From Solenopsis invicta (taxonomy: Eukaryota; Arthropoda; Insecta; Hymenoptera; Formicidae), in assembly GCF_016802725.1 (NCBI RefSeq), contig NC_052664.1, positions 21,100,405 through 21,164,404 of the forward strand: a stretch of 64,000 bases of DNA, written 5' to 3'. The notes below the pieces were generated by a model that saw only the letters and a program-made list of their open reading frames with translations, ran no database searches and was not told the origin of the DNA. This document shows positions 37,890 to 50,950 of this stretch, one piece after another. Positions within the stretch are counted from its first letter, which is position 1, and every line of letters begins with the position of its first letter. The translations under genes were made by a program, and so were the position numbers.

Positions 37890-39910
37890 AATGTTAAATT
37901 CTAACGTGAACTATAGATTGCTTAAAGTTCCCAATAAATAAATGAAAAATTTATAACTTTTGATCAATTTACGTTATCTTTTTTCTACGAAAGACCTATA
38001 TGTATAGAGAAATACCCGCTATAGCCTGGTTCTGAAATCCTTCAAATCCGTCTTTCCAAAAATGATGGATAGCTCACGACGGCTCTTAGATGCAGCCCGA
38101 AAATGCATTGTGAGCATTCGGTCGAGATTCTTTTTCCGCCTTCTCCATTTTCCTTTCGTTTTCATCCCTCTACGTGCGGCTGTCGAGTATCAAAGCTTCG
38201 AAACTTCCGCTCGCGCGAGACTGAAACTCTAAATGACGTTCGACGTAAGCACCGTTACGGTTTGGAAACTTCAAGCTGTCAGCTTCCGGCATCTTATCGC
38301 TTTTGCTTGCATGTTCCTCCCGTCGTCCATCGCCTGGTGATTTGAATTCATTCGGCGTCGCTCGGCATTGTGACTTACTTTCAAAACAATTTAAAAAAAA
38401 AAGGCATTTCTTTTATCATCTCTTCTTCTTCAAAGACTCTTTCAAGAAGGTACGCCTCCTTTATTATTGATAAAATGCGCGTGTACCTTTGTAGGGTCGC
38501 TCTTGTTCCCTCTCTCACTTTGTTTCTTTGTACTTTGATAAAGACAGAGAAAGAGGAAAAAAAGCAGTTGTATTTTTTTATCCAGTTGGAAAATACATCG
38601 CAAGTCATTTTTATGCATTTCACTTTACATCTACGTAGATTTGAAACGCCACGTCGGATTCGTGATGCAGATCCGTTGAATCAGACTTCCGCTTTTTCGC
38701 TATTCAATCCTTTTATAACTACACACACTCTACCCTACCTAGGCGAATGCATATCACGACGCATCGCCGCGAATCGCCAGACCGTCGCAAATGCAAAGCA
38801 AATCTTCCGGCGTAGCGGCCGGAAGTTTCAAGTGTCACGGATTCCTCGCTTTTGTTGCTTCACGACTAGCAGGACTGCGATTCGCAAGCAGGTCCGAAGT
38901 TTCTCGAGTGAAGCTGTGCTCATCTGTTTTCGCAATTTATTTTTCTTCAAAGCCACAAATCGAATGTCTCTCGTCATTATCGTGTATATTAGCCGATTTT
39001 GCTGTAAAATTGCGTTGAACATTATGATAATTGTTTTCCGCGAATTTAATATGCAAATTGGACGTCGCCACTCGTTCAATTATTACTTCTTAGGATAATA
39101 AAAAGGAATTATTTTTTGTATACATTATTTTTTTAAATGATTTTTCCTAAAAATAAATTGTTTTTTGGAAATTTTTGTGAACAAACTAAATCGATTATAA
39201 CTTTTCATTTGTTTTAATACAAAGTTTTGTCTTATAAGTTGCAAAGTTAAAATGACATTTCTTTCTCCATCTCCTTCCCCCTCTCCTGATCCAATAAATT
39301 TGACGCATTGAAAAAAATATAAAAATTCGCAGCAAATTCTCAATGGATCTATAATAAAAATATTTTAATAACTCTTTTTGACCAATATTCTACATCGGCA
39401 TACGTAATTACTGAAACATTTGAATTAAAATCTTAAAATTTAACAAAATTGCGGCAGAGCAAAATTCGTGTTTTCAGAATTTTTTCGCGCACTTTAAAAA
39501 AAAGGTTAAATAATTGATAAATATAAACAAATTATGATTCACGAACTGCAAAAAAGCGTCTGTAATCTGTAATAATAATGCAAAGTTTCAAATCAATCGA
39601 TCAAGCCATTTTTTTCGGGACAGTTTCTCGCAATTTTAAAAATATGGTTTTGAAAAAAACAGTTTTAAAGTTTTAAATTGATTCTTTATTATCCAAATAT
39701 TTTCTTATCAATCGTTAATGTACTATTTTAGGACTATAAAGTGGGATTCAAAAAAATGCAATAACAAAAATCGATTTATTTTACCCTTTCAACCAGAAAG
39801 AGATAAGTGCATAAAATAAAATTAAATATAATTTTGCTGAATTCTAATGCGAATTATAAATTGCTTAAAATTCCCAATAAATCAATAATAAATTATAGAT
39901 TTTAGTTAAG
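37890..39910. repeat. Repeat pair, about 75 bp each (37890-37970 and 39835-39910)
   Basis: Both copies read ATTCTAA(C/T)G(T/C)GAA(C/T)TATA followed by ATTGCTTAAA(G/A)TTCCCAATAA in direct orientation. The span given encloses both copies and the unrelated DNA between them. This is probably a fragment of an old mobile repeat. Confidence 0.55.
39570..39685. repeat. Repeat fragment with ATGGTTTTGAAAAAAAC motif, copy 1
   Basis: AATCAATCGATCAAGCCATT, GGGACAG and ATATGGTTTTGAAAAAAAC-TTAAAG in this order resemble 59605-59697, where CATGGATTTGAGAAAAACG is better kept. It looks like an old untranslated portion of a mobile element; no frame survives. Confidence 0.4.
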
Positions 39911-40875
39911 TGTTTTTTTGAACAATCTATAACAGAACTTTGAAACTGAAATCTGAGAAATTTTTTGCGTAGGCAAAAGTAGACGAAAACGTTATCTTAC
40001 AATTATACGTTACAAATATAAAAAAAGCGTAAAAAATATATATTTCTTACATTTATTTGTATATCTCATTTTGTGTAACTATTGTATAAAAAAGATCAAA
40101 GAAGGATCTTTAAAATTAAAATTATAATTATAAAGATTTCTATCTAATTTTTAATATCTTATTTAACGCGTAAAATTTATTAAACTATAAGAAAGTGCAG
40201 AGAGATGTCTGTTAATTGTAACGTTGCACATCTAATCTTTGTAATTTCCGCTTTTAGCAGTAGATTTTCTCAAATATAACACACGTCCTCTCAAGTATGT
40301 ATTTCCTGACGAGACGTGACATTTTCCGGTGTTAGGGCATTAGTTTCATTGTTGATAATTCGAGATGTCATTAGTCGTCCAATGATTATGATGGTGTCCA
40401 TCACGAGCGTCAAGGGCACTCTCTCAAGCATTTTCTCTCCCTCTTCTTCCTGTGAGCCTCTTTTCTCCAAGCATACAGCACTCCCGTAACCCAATTTAGC
40501 GGAGGACACAAAAGAGCGTTCGGCGATATCGAGCCGTAAGATGCGCGACCTACTTACGAGACCTCTCTCCTGCCTTACCTTTTTCTCTCTCCGTCCCCTC
40601 CACGACCTACCTACGCCGCCTGGTTCCTTCACCTTAGCCCTTTTTACAACCCCGATCGGACGATTACGAGCACGTCCGCGTATTTGTTTTCTAAATCCCC
40701 GGAGATGCGTTTTTATTTCTTCCGATTCTCGCGCCTCGCGTCTTGATTCTATTAATCCTCAATCGTTGCAGTCAATCAGTATTATACCGCTGAGAGTACA
40801 TCGGAAACGTTTACAAAGGAAACTTATAAGCTTGCTCTTTTCCCCCTTTCTCTCTTTTCACTTTTTATATTGTAC

Positions 40876-40900
40876 TTTTTTTTTTTTTTTTTTTTTTTTT
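40876..40900. repeat. T25 homopolymer
   Basis: Uninterrupted T-run at the right border of a pyrimidine-rich, CpG-containing patch. Confidence 0.9.
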
Positions 40901-42849
40901 AAGAAACGTTTTGGATGTTGCTCTAATTTTTGGAAAACTATAATTTGTTAATATATACTTGAAAGAAATTCTTATGATATACAAATTGTAACAGATAATT
41001 CTGACAGAGGTTTGATGAAATCGTAGTTGATTCTCAGTCGCATTTAATTTGTATCACTGACAGATTGCAACATTTCCGAGGCTTTTAGATATAATTTTAT
41101 TTCAGAATTATTTAAAATACCGAAATTTGCCATGCTTAATGAAAATTCGCCATTAATTTGTATAATTATGCGTTGCATTTTTATCACATCACAGGTTGCG
41201 AAATTACAGAATAATAATTTCCGCATTTTTGTGGATTTAATTTCAACTTATAAAGCACGTTTTCCTATATCGGATTTATTGCTGGAGAAAAAAATACGTA
41301 TTTGTAATTTTATTATATTCTTTATTATACAGATTTTATAATTAAAATACTGCACTCGGAATGAATATGTTATAATCTTTATTACATAACCAGAATTCTC
41401 TCAAAAAATTTAATTCAACGAAACAGGAAATTTATATGTAGCTTTTGAATTTATTTATTTACAGTGTTCTGAAAAAAGTCTTTTGAAATAAAACACTGTT
41501 TTTTTACATTAAAAGAAGCATGTTTAATGTTTCTGACAATTAATAAAATAATTATGGTTAAGAGCTCCATTTTTATAATTTTAATTGCTATAATTTTAGT
41601 AATAATAATTTTATATACAACTCTGTACAGTTGTTTCAAATAAGAATACATTTTATGTTTAATTAAAAACATCAAAATATGAATGATAAGAATAAAATAA
41701 ACCTTTTAATACATTAAATGCAATTACAATTATGCATTATAATATTTTTTTAGCTTTTCTTTACATTTGCTTACTATTTACGTAATAATAACTAGTAGCT
41801 ACAATTTGCTTAATTAAAACAACTGTAAATATAGTTAGCACTGAAAATAACTAGAAATTATAATTAAATCGTGCAGATAATGGCAACCATTTTTTTCTCT
41901 CAGTGCAGAAGTGCGATATTAGAAATTATGGTACAACCACACGTGCGGCCAATAAGAACGGTGCAAATAACGGCAAGAATATAAAAAATCTCGTTCGTCT
42001 CGATTTCGCGTAAATTCTATTCACCGACTACGTTTCTTTTATCTTCGCTACGTGATTGTTTTATCGCCGTTGTTGCGGTTGAATAAGTCTTCTACGCCGC
42101 TGAACGCATACAGCCTCGTGATGCATCGACGTGCATCCCTCAACGCATTGTGCGTGCTAGGCGAACGTGCGCATCTTTGAACATGTTCCCGCTACTGTGC
42201 GACTGCACTGTAGCTAGAAAACGCAGAGCGATCGTCGTTACACTCCGTAAATATCAACATGTCAGAATTTCCGAGCCACATCAACAGCGCGATTCTCGAA
42301 AATGCGGAGTCGTCGCCAAGAGCGAGTTTCGTGCGCGAGACATGACATTTCATGAAAAATAGTCGGAGAGAAAAGAGAGGCGTACGTATATACATTTTCA
42401 ATTACCGGATCGTATTATATGTATGTACGTTTTAAATATACTTGCGGATAATCTGTTTTCGTTCGTTCCTCATCGCTCTTCATGTTGCATACGGCTGAGC
42501 GAGGAATCTAGCGTCGCGTTCGTCGTGCAAACGTCTTAGGTCAGATCGAAACAATCTTCTTTAATGCAAAATGTAGAAGGCAAACAGTTAAACTACAAGC
42601 AACAACTAGATGGTGTATATTTTTTAATAATTTATTCACCCTATAAGGAACATGTATTTTTTTTTTTTTACGTGCCCGCTTTTACTTTTAGGGGATAAAA
42701 CATCCCTTTGAAAAAAATCGGGTTTTTTTTAAGCGTACATCGCCGAAACTATAAAAAATACAAAAGAATGTTCTTAATGAAAGATGAGTGATTTGAAGAA
42801 TACTTTATAACAGCGATAAAGAAATTTTTTAATAATTTTTTGAAATAGT

Positions 42850-43226
42850 TGAATTAAAAATGTCTTTGAGGAAAATAAAAATTTATTTAATTTAAAAAAT
42901 GACGTTATTAGCCTTTCTTAAGGTAAATAAATTATTTGTTCAAATTGTTTCATTGAGACACATAATTTTTTGATTTAAAGAAGGTACTGACAGAAATGTA
43001 AGAAATAATTCAGGTGTTCTAGTTTTAAAAATATATTTCTTTCATATATTAAAAAAAAAGATTTGCGTTGCATATCTAAACTATTCCTGTTCTTTCATTC
43101 TAATAAAAGGAACAACCAAAAATTTTCTTCAAATCAAAGAAACTTTTCTTTAACCGTATAGTAATGCACAAATTTCTTTGATTCAAACAAATTTTTTTTG
43201 GCTCAAAGAAACTTTACTCTGAATGT
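42850..43226. repeat. Dispersed repeat family C, copy 1
   Basis: About 377 bp align end to end, in the same orientation, with 44768-45134. Shared landmarks in order are GAGGAAAATAAA, GTAAATAAATTATTTGTTCA, ACAGAAATGTAAGAAATAAT, CAAAGAAACTTTTCTTTAAC and a terminal GAAACTTT-CTCTGAA. The AAAGAAACTTT motif occurs twice in each copy. No open frame of note. Confidence 0.75.
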
Positions 43227-44438
43227 TCATAAATACCATAATTTGTTGAAACAGTAATTTACACCATTCTAGTATAACAAATTTATTATTGTAGAATGTT
43301 ATACACTATCTATAGTATCGCAATCATTATCTGAATAATAACTACATTTTAAAATATAAAAATAGTTTTCAAGCAAATCAATAAAAAGCAAACGTTTTAA
43401 TAAATTATTAAATAAATTTTAATTAACAAATGTACCGTAGGTTCCATTACACACAATGTTGTTGCGAGTTTACAACTTGATTAGTTTCGGGCTACGTCAC
43501 CGAAACTCCCTTTCAATTTTGGTCGAAACCGAAATCCAACCGAAACTTCATTTTTAACTGAAGCTAACCGTAACTGAAACCAAAACTGAATTTTCGATCA
43601 GAAAATCTCTAGTCTGAGGATCATTAAATGTTTTATCGTGCTGAGCCAAGCTGAGCTGAGCCGAGAGCGGATCGAGGGACGCGACGGGTGACACTATCAA
43701 CGCCGAGGATATTTCATTTTACATGAGCCGAAGTGCAGCCGAATTGATTTTCCGCGAATTGATACCGATTGCACGGCCTTATGCGCGGGAGTAGGCTGAT
43801 ACCGAATGTGCCGCATACCGAGATTCCCTGAGAAGCTCCGACGTCTTTCAGACGCGCGCGCGAGCATCTCGGATCTCCGATATTCGATTATTCGCACGAA
43901 CTGGGAGACCCTCTTCTCCGCCCGTGCATCGCGAGATTCAGCTGTCGTCAGCCGTTTTGTATTTTGCAGCGTACACGTCGGAATTGTTAGTCAAATCGCG
44001 CGATTGCATAACAATAGCCCTTCGTCGACGGTCTGGAACGAGATCTGGAATAAGTCTCTCGTTTAGCGTGAATCTCAAGTGGAAATCTCAAGGGTGCCGA
44101 GTGATTTGAATTGATAAGTTTATCGATTTTAATCGCGATTACAACAAGTCTGATAATTATCGAATGTACCTGTAACGAGAGAAAATGTAAAATAAGGAAT
44201 GAGGAACCATCGCTGGCGGCGCGGTGGAGCGATTACGGATTATACGCATTGCATTAACGAAGCTATAAAGTATATACTCACAGAGCATTAAGTCCCACCT
44301 GTTGCATTAAACTTTTTGTCTAAACATAATTGCTGTTAATCGAGACACGCGGGCGGGCGTAGCTAAAATATTAGTTGTTAACGCGCAAATATAGTGCGTT
44401 ACACGAATTCCACTGGGTGGAATTCCATTCGTCTATCA
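43227..44438. promoter_or_regulatory. CpG-rich patch between the two family C repeats
   Basis: 43600-44430 is one of the most CpG-dense parts of the window, with overlapping frames on both strands. It includes a GAGCCAAGCTGAGCTGAGCC tract near 43643. No splice-bounded exon was found. Confidence 0.3.
44405..44425. repeat. Short palindrome GAATTCCAC-TGG-GTGGAATTC
   Basis: Nine-bp perfect arms with a 3-nt spacer, 14 bp left of the element at 44439. No function can be assigned. Confidence 0.7.
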
Positions 44439-44653
44439 TCGTGTATCACTGTTAAAAATCGATAGCAGAATTTAATGTAATGTAACGGGAGCAAATTTCA
44501 AATGGGTTCATTAGAAACATTTAAAGTACATTTAATGTAAATTTAACGTCAAAAATGCAATAAATTTTATGCAGTTGCTTTTCAGTTAGATATATTTTTA
44601 ATATGTAACTTTAAAATACATTGAATCTCATGACATATTTAATAGTGTACACG
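44439..44653. mobile_element. MITE-like element with CGTGTA-CACT-TTAAA ends, about 215 bp
   Basis: The left end CGTGTATCACTGTTAAAAAT and the right end ATATTTAATAGTGTACACGG are imperfect reverse complements, with AATTTAATGTAATGTAAC answered by GTAACTTTAAAATACATTG. It directly precedes family C copy 2. Confidence 0.6.
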
Positions 44654-44767
44654 GAAGACACAGTTTTTTTTTTTCGATTCTACGAAATAAACACTTTACT
44701 GATTAAAGACATTTACGTCTAGAGTTATGTTTAATTGATGAAGTTGTTTCTTTAACTTGATTTTTTT

Positions 44768-45134
44768 TTTTAATTAAAGTGCAAATATTTTTGAGGAAAA
44801 TAAAACTTTATTTGGTTTCAAGAGATGACATTAGACTTTTAAAGTAAATAAATTATTTGTTCAATTGCAACAAATAATTTTTTAATTCCAAGAAAGTACT
44901 AACAGAAATGTAAGAAATAATTTAGTTGTTCTGGTTTAAAAAAAATGTATTTTTTTCATTTAAAAAAAGATTTACGTTGCACAACGAAACTATTTCTCTA
45001 ATTTTAGCAGAAGAAACAACGAAAGAATTTCTTCAAATCTAAGAAACTTTTCTTTAACCGTAAAGCAAAGCATAAATTTCTTTGATTCCAACAAATTCTT
45101 TTTTATTCGAAGAAACTTTTCTCTGAACGTATTA
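44768..45134. repeat. Dispersed repeat family C, copy 2
   Basis: The second copy of the unit at 42850-43226, direct orientation, 1.9 kb away. It lies immediately right of the inverted-repeat element at 44439-44653, so several mobile-type units cluster here. Divergence between the two copies is moderate, spread along the whole length. Confidence 0.75.
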
Positions 45135-46083
45135 GAAACATTTTATTGGTAAATCCGATTCTCGTAAGTTTAATTTATCTTGAACAGTGCAATGTTATTT
45201 ATATCTATGAAATGAGAGATTTACATCTATCAAATAAACTTCATAATCTTATGTTAAGACACTCTTATCTCGCGGCTTCGTATATCTCTAAAGTAAATAT
45301 TCAATTTGCTTCGTTGGCATATCTTCCAGTGGTTTTTCAGTTTAACAAGAAGCTCCAATTACGATTCTCCGTTTCTCTCACTCTTCTTGGAATTTCTGGA
45401 ATTCCGCGAGGCATTTCTGGGATTGCTCGACGAGAAGTAAGACGTATCCAGTCAGACGGGACTGCCCAGGAATTTCCGCCTTCCGGTGACCACGACAAGT
45501 TCGTTGATCTAATGTGTTACACGTACGTCACATGGCGGACATACTAAAATTGTATGCGCGTTTAATTAAAGGCATTTAATCCCGCGTGGCGCACGCACCT
45601 TCCTGAATTAAACGCGTAACACGCGCTAAACTAAACTGGGTGAGTCTCGTAAGCGCACGGCGGCGGTTCCTAATCTCAATGATAATCAAGGCGCGCACTG
45701 AAAGCAGAAGAATCCGGGCTACATTAGTTAGTTTCCCTTGTCGTAGTTGTACTTAGTATCCTTTTAACTTAATATGTAGTTCATTAGCGAAAAGGGTGAA
45801 ATTTCAGATCGAAACTTTCGGAAAGTATCTTTCATCATCCAAGAGCGGAAGTTTCCCTGGTACGATACAATATTAAAGACGTCCCGTGGGACCTGACGAA
45901 TGCCGGGAAATTCAGCAACATCCCTTTTCCCATCGGAATGTTAATTATCCACGTACGCAGCGCTTTTGCAATCTAAACGTGAAATTTCGTCGATGAAGTT
46001 CGGCAATGTATCTCACTTCTCTCATCTCTTTCGCTGGAAGGACAAACGCCACTGAACTGAAAAAGGAAAATGGAAAGAACGAT

Positions 46084-46236
46084 TTTGTTGAAAATACAGG
46101 TATGAAAAGGATTATGTTGAATCATTAAAATAATCACGTGCAAAAAAGGATTTGCTAACTGTTACCAAATTACTTTAATGATGCAACAGAATTATTTTCA
46201 TATCTGTATTTTCAATAAAATTATTCTTTCAGTGTG
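46084..46236. mobile_element. Foldback MITE-like repeat, family A copy 4 (shorter)
   Basis: The left arm ATTATGTTGAATCATTAAAA and right arm TTTAATGATGCAACAGAATT are reverse complements with few mismatches. The right end ATTATTCTTTCAGTGTG matches the ends of the other copies. The central core is reduced to roughly 45 bp. Confidence 0.6.
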
Positions 46237-47535
46237 ACAATATAAATATTTATTTAAATAATAATAAATTGTTGGCGAACACTGCCTTTTCTCATTTGTA
46301 TTTACTCCGATAAAATTTTTGATATTGTTAATCAGTGTTTACGAAAATATCATTCTTAATATCGTTTCTCATAATTTTCACTATAATTGACAGCGCATTG
46401 AACAAAGGTCTGTCAGATCTAAAGCATCAACGTTTTATCTCTGACATCGTGATTTTTTAACAGCTGGAAAGCGCGCTTCAAAAGCAGAGAGTGAGAAAGG
46501 TGTTACTCTGTAATCTGAATAATCGGATTGCTTGGCTGCAGACAAATTCGATATCGGTTGGCCGGGGTCAATCGCCTTTTTTTTTCGAGGACACGGGTAT
46601 TTATAATATGCATATCCGTGTGCGCGCGACGATCCGCACAACGTTTAAATCTTTCATCCCCGCGGACAAATCGCCCGCTCCTTCATTATTCTCGAGCCAG
46701 GTTCAATTATTGCAGCGAGGTATCGACCGTTCACCAAAGTTACACCGTGCCCGGCGGAGCGATCATTATCTTCTCCGAGAGTATCGGGGTGAGTCGTGTA
46801 CTGCTAAAATTGGACTTTACGGTTAATCGAGCGCAAACGATAGCGAGAATAAAATCGGAGACTCCGACCGACGAGAGATGGTGTATCGCGTGTTGCGCGT
46901 TGAGAAAACTATTCAATGGGAAATCCGTGCGTTTCGCGGGCAGAGGCGAGCACAGAGAAACTGGATAGAGCTCGAATTCTCCCGTAACGTTTACGATAAT
47001 CGCGATATCGGTCTTAGCTCGACTGACGATCGGCGGTTGGCTCTTTTATCCCGAGACGTTGATCGATAGGTTCTCAGCACTTACGGCAATAAATCATCGG
47101 CCATCGATGAATGAATCTCTATTGCCGGTAATAACGTGATGAATCATCTCGAAAAAAAAATCAATGTCAACGACTTTTACGAGAACACGAGGCGGTAGCA
47201 GTGTCTCGGATAGATATCGGAAGGGAAATCCCCGATGATATTTAATCGCCGACGCGATGATTTATGTATCAGAATTACGCGCGTTCGATAAAACGTCACG
47301 CATGGTTATGAAAATCGATTGGCATTGCCTGTATCCTTCGGTATAAAGTAACGTTACTCGAAATTATCTCTTGATTTTGCGAGACATTTTTAAGGATTAA
47401 CCCTAGAGTGCTGGCTCATTTTTCTGAAGTTAATAGTGAACTAAGTGAAAACTTACCGACGTAATTAAACATTTTTTAACATTTTTTTATGTTTAATTTA
47501 TGAGTTGCCGGGTAAAGTAACGAGAGAAAAAAATA

Positions 47536-47700
47536 TTTGTTAAACTAAGAATTTTGCTAATTCAGCGGATCCATAGCCGCAATATACGAGAGGCCAGTTT
47601 TCTTTGTTAAAGTAGCAAAGTTTTATAGCTGAATAAAGTTGGCGATTATAACTAATATTTGTTAAAATAGCACAACTTTGTTAATACAGCGAGACAACTT
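47536..47700. repeat. Three diverged TTTGTTAAA units
   Basis: TTTGTTAAACTAAGAATTTT, TTTGTTAAAGTAGCAAAGTT and TTTGTTAAAATAGCACAACT begin at 47536, 47602 and 47658, each followed by an A/TTCAGC-like or GCTGA-like piece. Related AACTTTGCTG motifs continue to about 47940. Confidence 0.45.
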
Positions 47701-48657
47701 TCTGCGAAAATCAGTCAAATAGATGTGAATTAAAATTTTTAACGAAACTTTCTACCTAAGATAACGCATAACTTTGCTGCTGTGATGAAAAAAATTTCTT
47801 ACGTTAGCAATTTTCATTGTAGCGAAGAACTAATTGCTCTAACAATTCATTCATTGTTTTCAGACATAATTTCTAAAATTATCAACTTATCTCCTTAGTT
47901 ACAGGTGTTGAACTCGCGCAGTAAGCTACAGCTTTGCTGAATCACTCAATCTACTTTTTTCCGCGCTGAACATTATTTTAATGTACCATAAAATAAATAA
48001 ATTTTAATGTTTAACAGTTTTATTAAATGTTATTGTAATAAAATCCCAGGAAACCTCTACAGACTTTTCTGTTTTAAATCTTTATAATTTGAGTTCTAAT
48101 CAAAATTATTAGACCGCAATTGATATTTAGAAGTAAAAAGCGTTGCTTGGATGGGATACGTGAGTAAAAAAAGATATAAAGGTTGGAAGCGGAGTTAAAA
48201 GAAGTAAATGACCTTCTGCCTTTTTACTAACATTTATCTAATAAATGATTTCTTCCTTTTTAAATAGAATAAATCGATATCACTATTATTTGATTGACGT
48301 ATAAAAATTATATATTGATTCATTCTATTAAAAAAAAAATTATATTCTGATAGATCCTTATCGTCATTGTCACATTCGCAAAAAATTATTGCAAGATCGA
48401 CCAAAAATTGCTGAAATGAAAGTATTTTTTTCTTAGAAGTATTTTTGGAATTATTCACATTAAATTAGTTTATACACTTACAGAAAAAAGTTACAACACT
48501 GCTCTGAATGAATAATTATCCAGGCGAGCTTGAAATTACAGATCACAAAGAACGTAGTACAGATCTGTCTATAACTACAGACATATTGAAGAGAAGAATA
48601 GGTGGAATCACGAGCTTCTGGCTGACGCTGCTACTTAATAGCAAATACTTGAATCGG

Positions 48658-48683
48658 ACTCTGGGTGAAAATTCACCCAGAGT
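48658..48683. repeat. Perfect 12-bp inverted repeat, 2-nt spacer
   Basis: ACTCTGGGTGAA at 48658-48669 and its exact complement at 48672-48683, separated by AA. A third partial copy, CACTCTGGGG, follows at 48687. Confidence 0.8.
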
Positions 48684-49218
48684 AGCACTCTGGGGTTAAT
48701 TCTTTTAATTAATCATAGTTACTTGGCTGAATTCAACAGACGCCACGATCGAAATTAAATTAAACGTCAATGCTTATTTTCTGACGGAGGATCCTTACTA
48801 GTCTTTATGTTATTCATCGAAGCCTGTTATTCTAGGTGCATTGATCACTTTGCCATCGTTCATGCCATGGATCATCGTGTGTGTGTTTGTATGTATGTTC
48901 AGGCAAGAAAAATAAAGAGCGCACCGCGGGCGAACTCGTGAAGAAGGTTTTTGCGAACAACTGGCCTCGTGAAAGCGACCGCTCGTTTATACTCGTCTCG
49001 CATGGATCGTATAATCCCTTTATGATACACCATATATTTTTATTAAAAACGCGCGACAGCACGTCGAGACTTTCACTCTGTCGTCTAGATATATTATTCC
49101 ATAGCCAGCTCGTTTTGCAATTCTGATCGACCAAACCGCAGTAGATTCGCGCACAACCGCGACAGACAGATTAATTATCAATTCTCTCGTTTCCGATTGA
49201 TTCGTTTCTCGAATGGAA

Positions 49219-49239
49219 GAGAGAGAGAGAGAGAGAGAA
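49219..49239. repeat. (GA)n microsatellite
   Basis: GA repeat of about ten units within the CpG-rich patch 48820-49560. Confidence 0.95.
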
Positions 49240-50950
49240 GACGTTTTACTATAACCATTTGTAAACCGATCGCGCGATGAGGACCGTCCGGAATATATCC
49301 CGCGTGCCGAATTTATAGATATCTCTCCCTCAGGATCGCGTCGGGAAAAGAGCGTCGGGTTTTACGTTTTACTGCGGCGACATGCCGGGACGATCCGTAA
49401 AATTTCGCTCCGTCGAATATCCGATAACTCCCGCGAGCGCGATTTTTATACGCGAGGAGCCGAGTGCGCGCAGCCGCTGTAATCCCGATTAATTAATACG
49501 AGAGGATATCCGGATTATCGAGCTATTGTACATTTGGCTGACGGGATTCCAACTCGAGGGACCGAAGTGCGCATGCACCGCGCATTAATGTTCAAAAGAC
49601 AGTATTTATTTTATGCGATATAGCTATTATAATGATTTAATATTGAATTATGATTTTACGAAAATTGACGCTCAACGTGAACCATTTTGCGATAAAGGAT
49701 CAAATTTAATTATTGAATGTACAATGAATGTTATTGTACAGTTAGCAAATATTATTACAATTATTATTGCAAATATAGTCAACGTTTCTGTATCGAATCA
49801 TTATTTTCTAATCCCATTTGTCCGAATGAAATTAACAATCGCAGAGCAAAATTTCGTTCGAAACTCGTAGATTTTTCAGATGCCCGTTTACGTTTAACGA
49901 GAATGTTATAAAACACTACATTTATCGGCTGTAATTAGCGGCTTATTTAGATGGATGTTTTTTGCGCGCAGTTTAATAATCGAGATTAATGTATACATTT
50001 AGATCTCGGTAAAGTTGCGTGCTGCGTGAGTAAACGGATCGCCGCGGGATGTTGTTAATCAGCGTAAGTTAATTGCGAGGGCTGAAGATACTGTTTCTTA
50101 ACAGCAGTAATAAGATTTATGAATCTAATAACGCGCCGGCGCGTCGCAGTTGTAGTAACTATCGCTTACATAATCCTCCGTTAAATAGGACAAACTGCCG
50201 TTTGTCAAGCAAGAATTTACGAGCACGACGATTAATTTTCCTATCGGAAACACGGGGAAGCGATAAACGAAATTCAAGCACGTGAGCAATTCAGCGAGTC
50301 GATACTTCCGATGAAAACAATTTTAATCTGTCAAATTTTCGTTGGAAAGCACACCCGACACGAAATATTCGCGGACGCGAAAAATGACTGGCGTGCATGT
50401 TTCTGGTTTGAACACATCTCGATTGTACATACATTGCATGATGATTGCAATTTTACTCGGTATACCCCGAGGCTGATGAGAAAACTCATTTACTAGCTGG
50501 CTTTGTCGACGACACGTCGTCGCAACGCGACGTGGGGAAAGAAAAGAGGATCCTGGGGAAAGCCAGTTTAAAGTGCTCCTTGCTCGCGCATAGCGGAGAT
50601 AATTATCCATCTCTCAAGCTCACGAAAATGCCGGGCATGGACAGTGCGACGGATGGGTTCGGGGTTTATCGATCCCGAGCCACGTTGCAGAAATAACTTT
50701 CGGACGGGAGTGAAGGAAATGTGAAGTTTCCTAAACGATATTCTGGAGCGAGGTACAACGGCAATCCCGATACGTGTTCGCCGTCAAATTTTACGTATTA
50801 ATAGAGACTACCTCGCACCCTTGTCCGATATCTCTTTCGTTTGTCGAATGTGTTTCGAATTCTATCCAGGAAGAAGTACTCCAAAGTTTCGTCAAGCGTA
50901 TATATATCGTCTTGAACAACTGAATTGTGTAACGGTTGGATGATTCTTAA

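Larger units (their letters stand above)
38020..42560. other. Pyrimidine-rich and CpG-rich patches in AT-rich DNA
   Basis: 38020-39080 (with a 242-codon plus-strand frame 38370-39098), 40260-40860 and 41930-42560 are CpG-rich; 39100-40250 and 40900-41930 are AT-rich. The long frame is rich in Phe, Ser and Arg, has a lysine-rich start and no domain; its strand is T/C-rich, which removes stops. I do not call it a gene. Confidence 0.35.
45140..50950. other. Large CpG-rich noncoding block with AT-rich middle
   Basis: 45360-46080, 46420-47350, 48820-49560 and 49920-50950 are CpG-rich; 47400-48800 is AT-rich. Frames of up to 146 codons occur on both strands and overlap each other. None shows a domain, so I leave them uncalled. 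Regulatory DNA is the likeliest content, by inference. Confidence 0.35.

Noticed and set aside
41880..41920. TTTTTTTCTCTCAGTGCA resembling the end of a family B element
   Set aside because: No matching left arm could be found, so the similarity may be chance in T-rich DNA.
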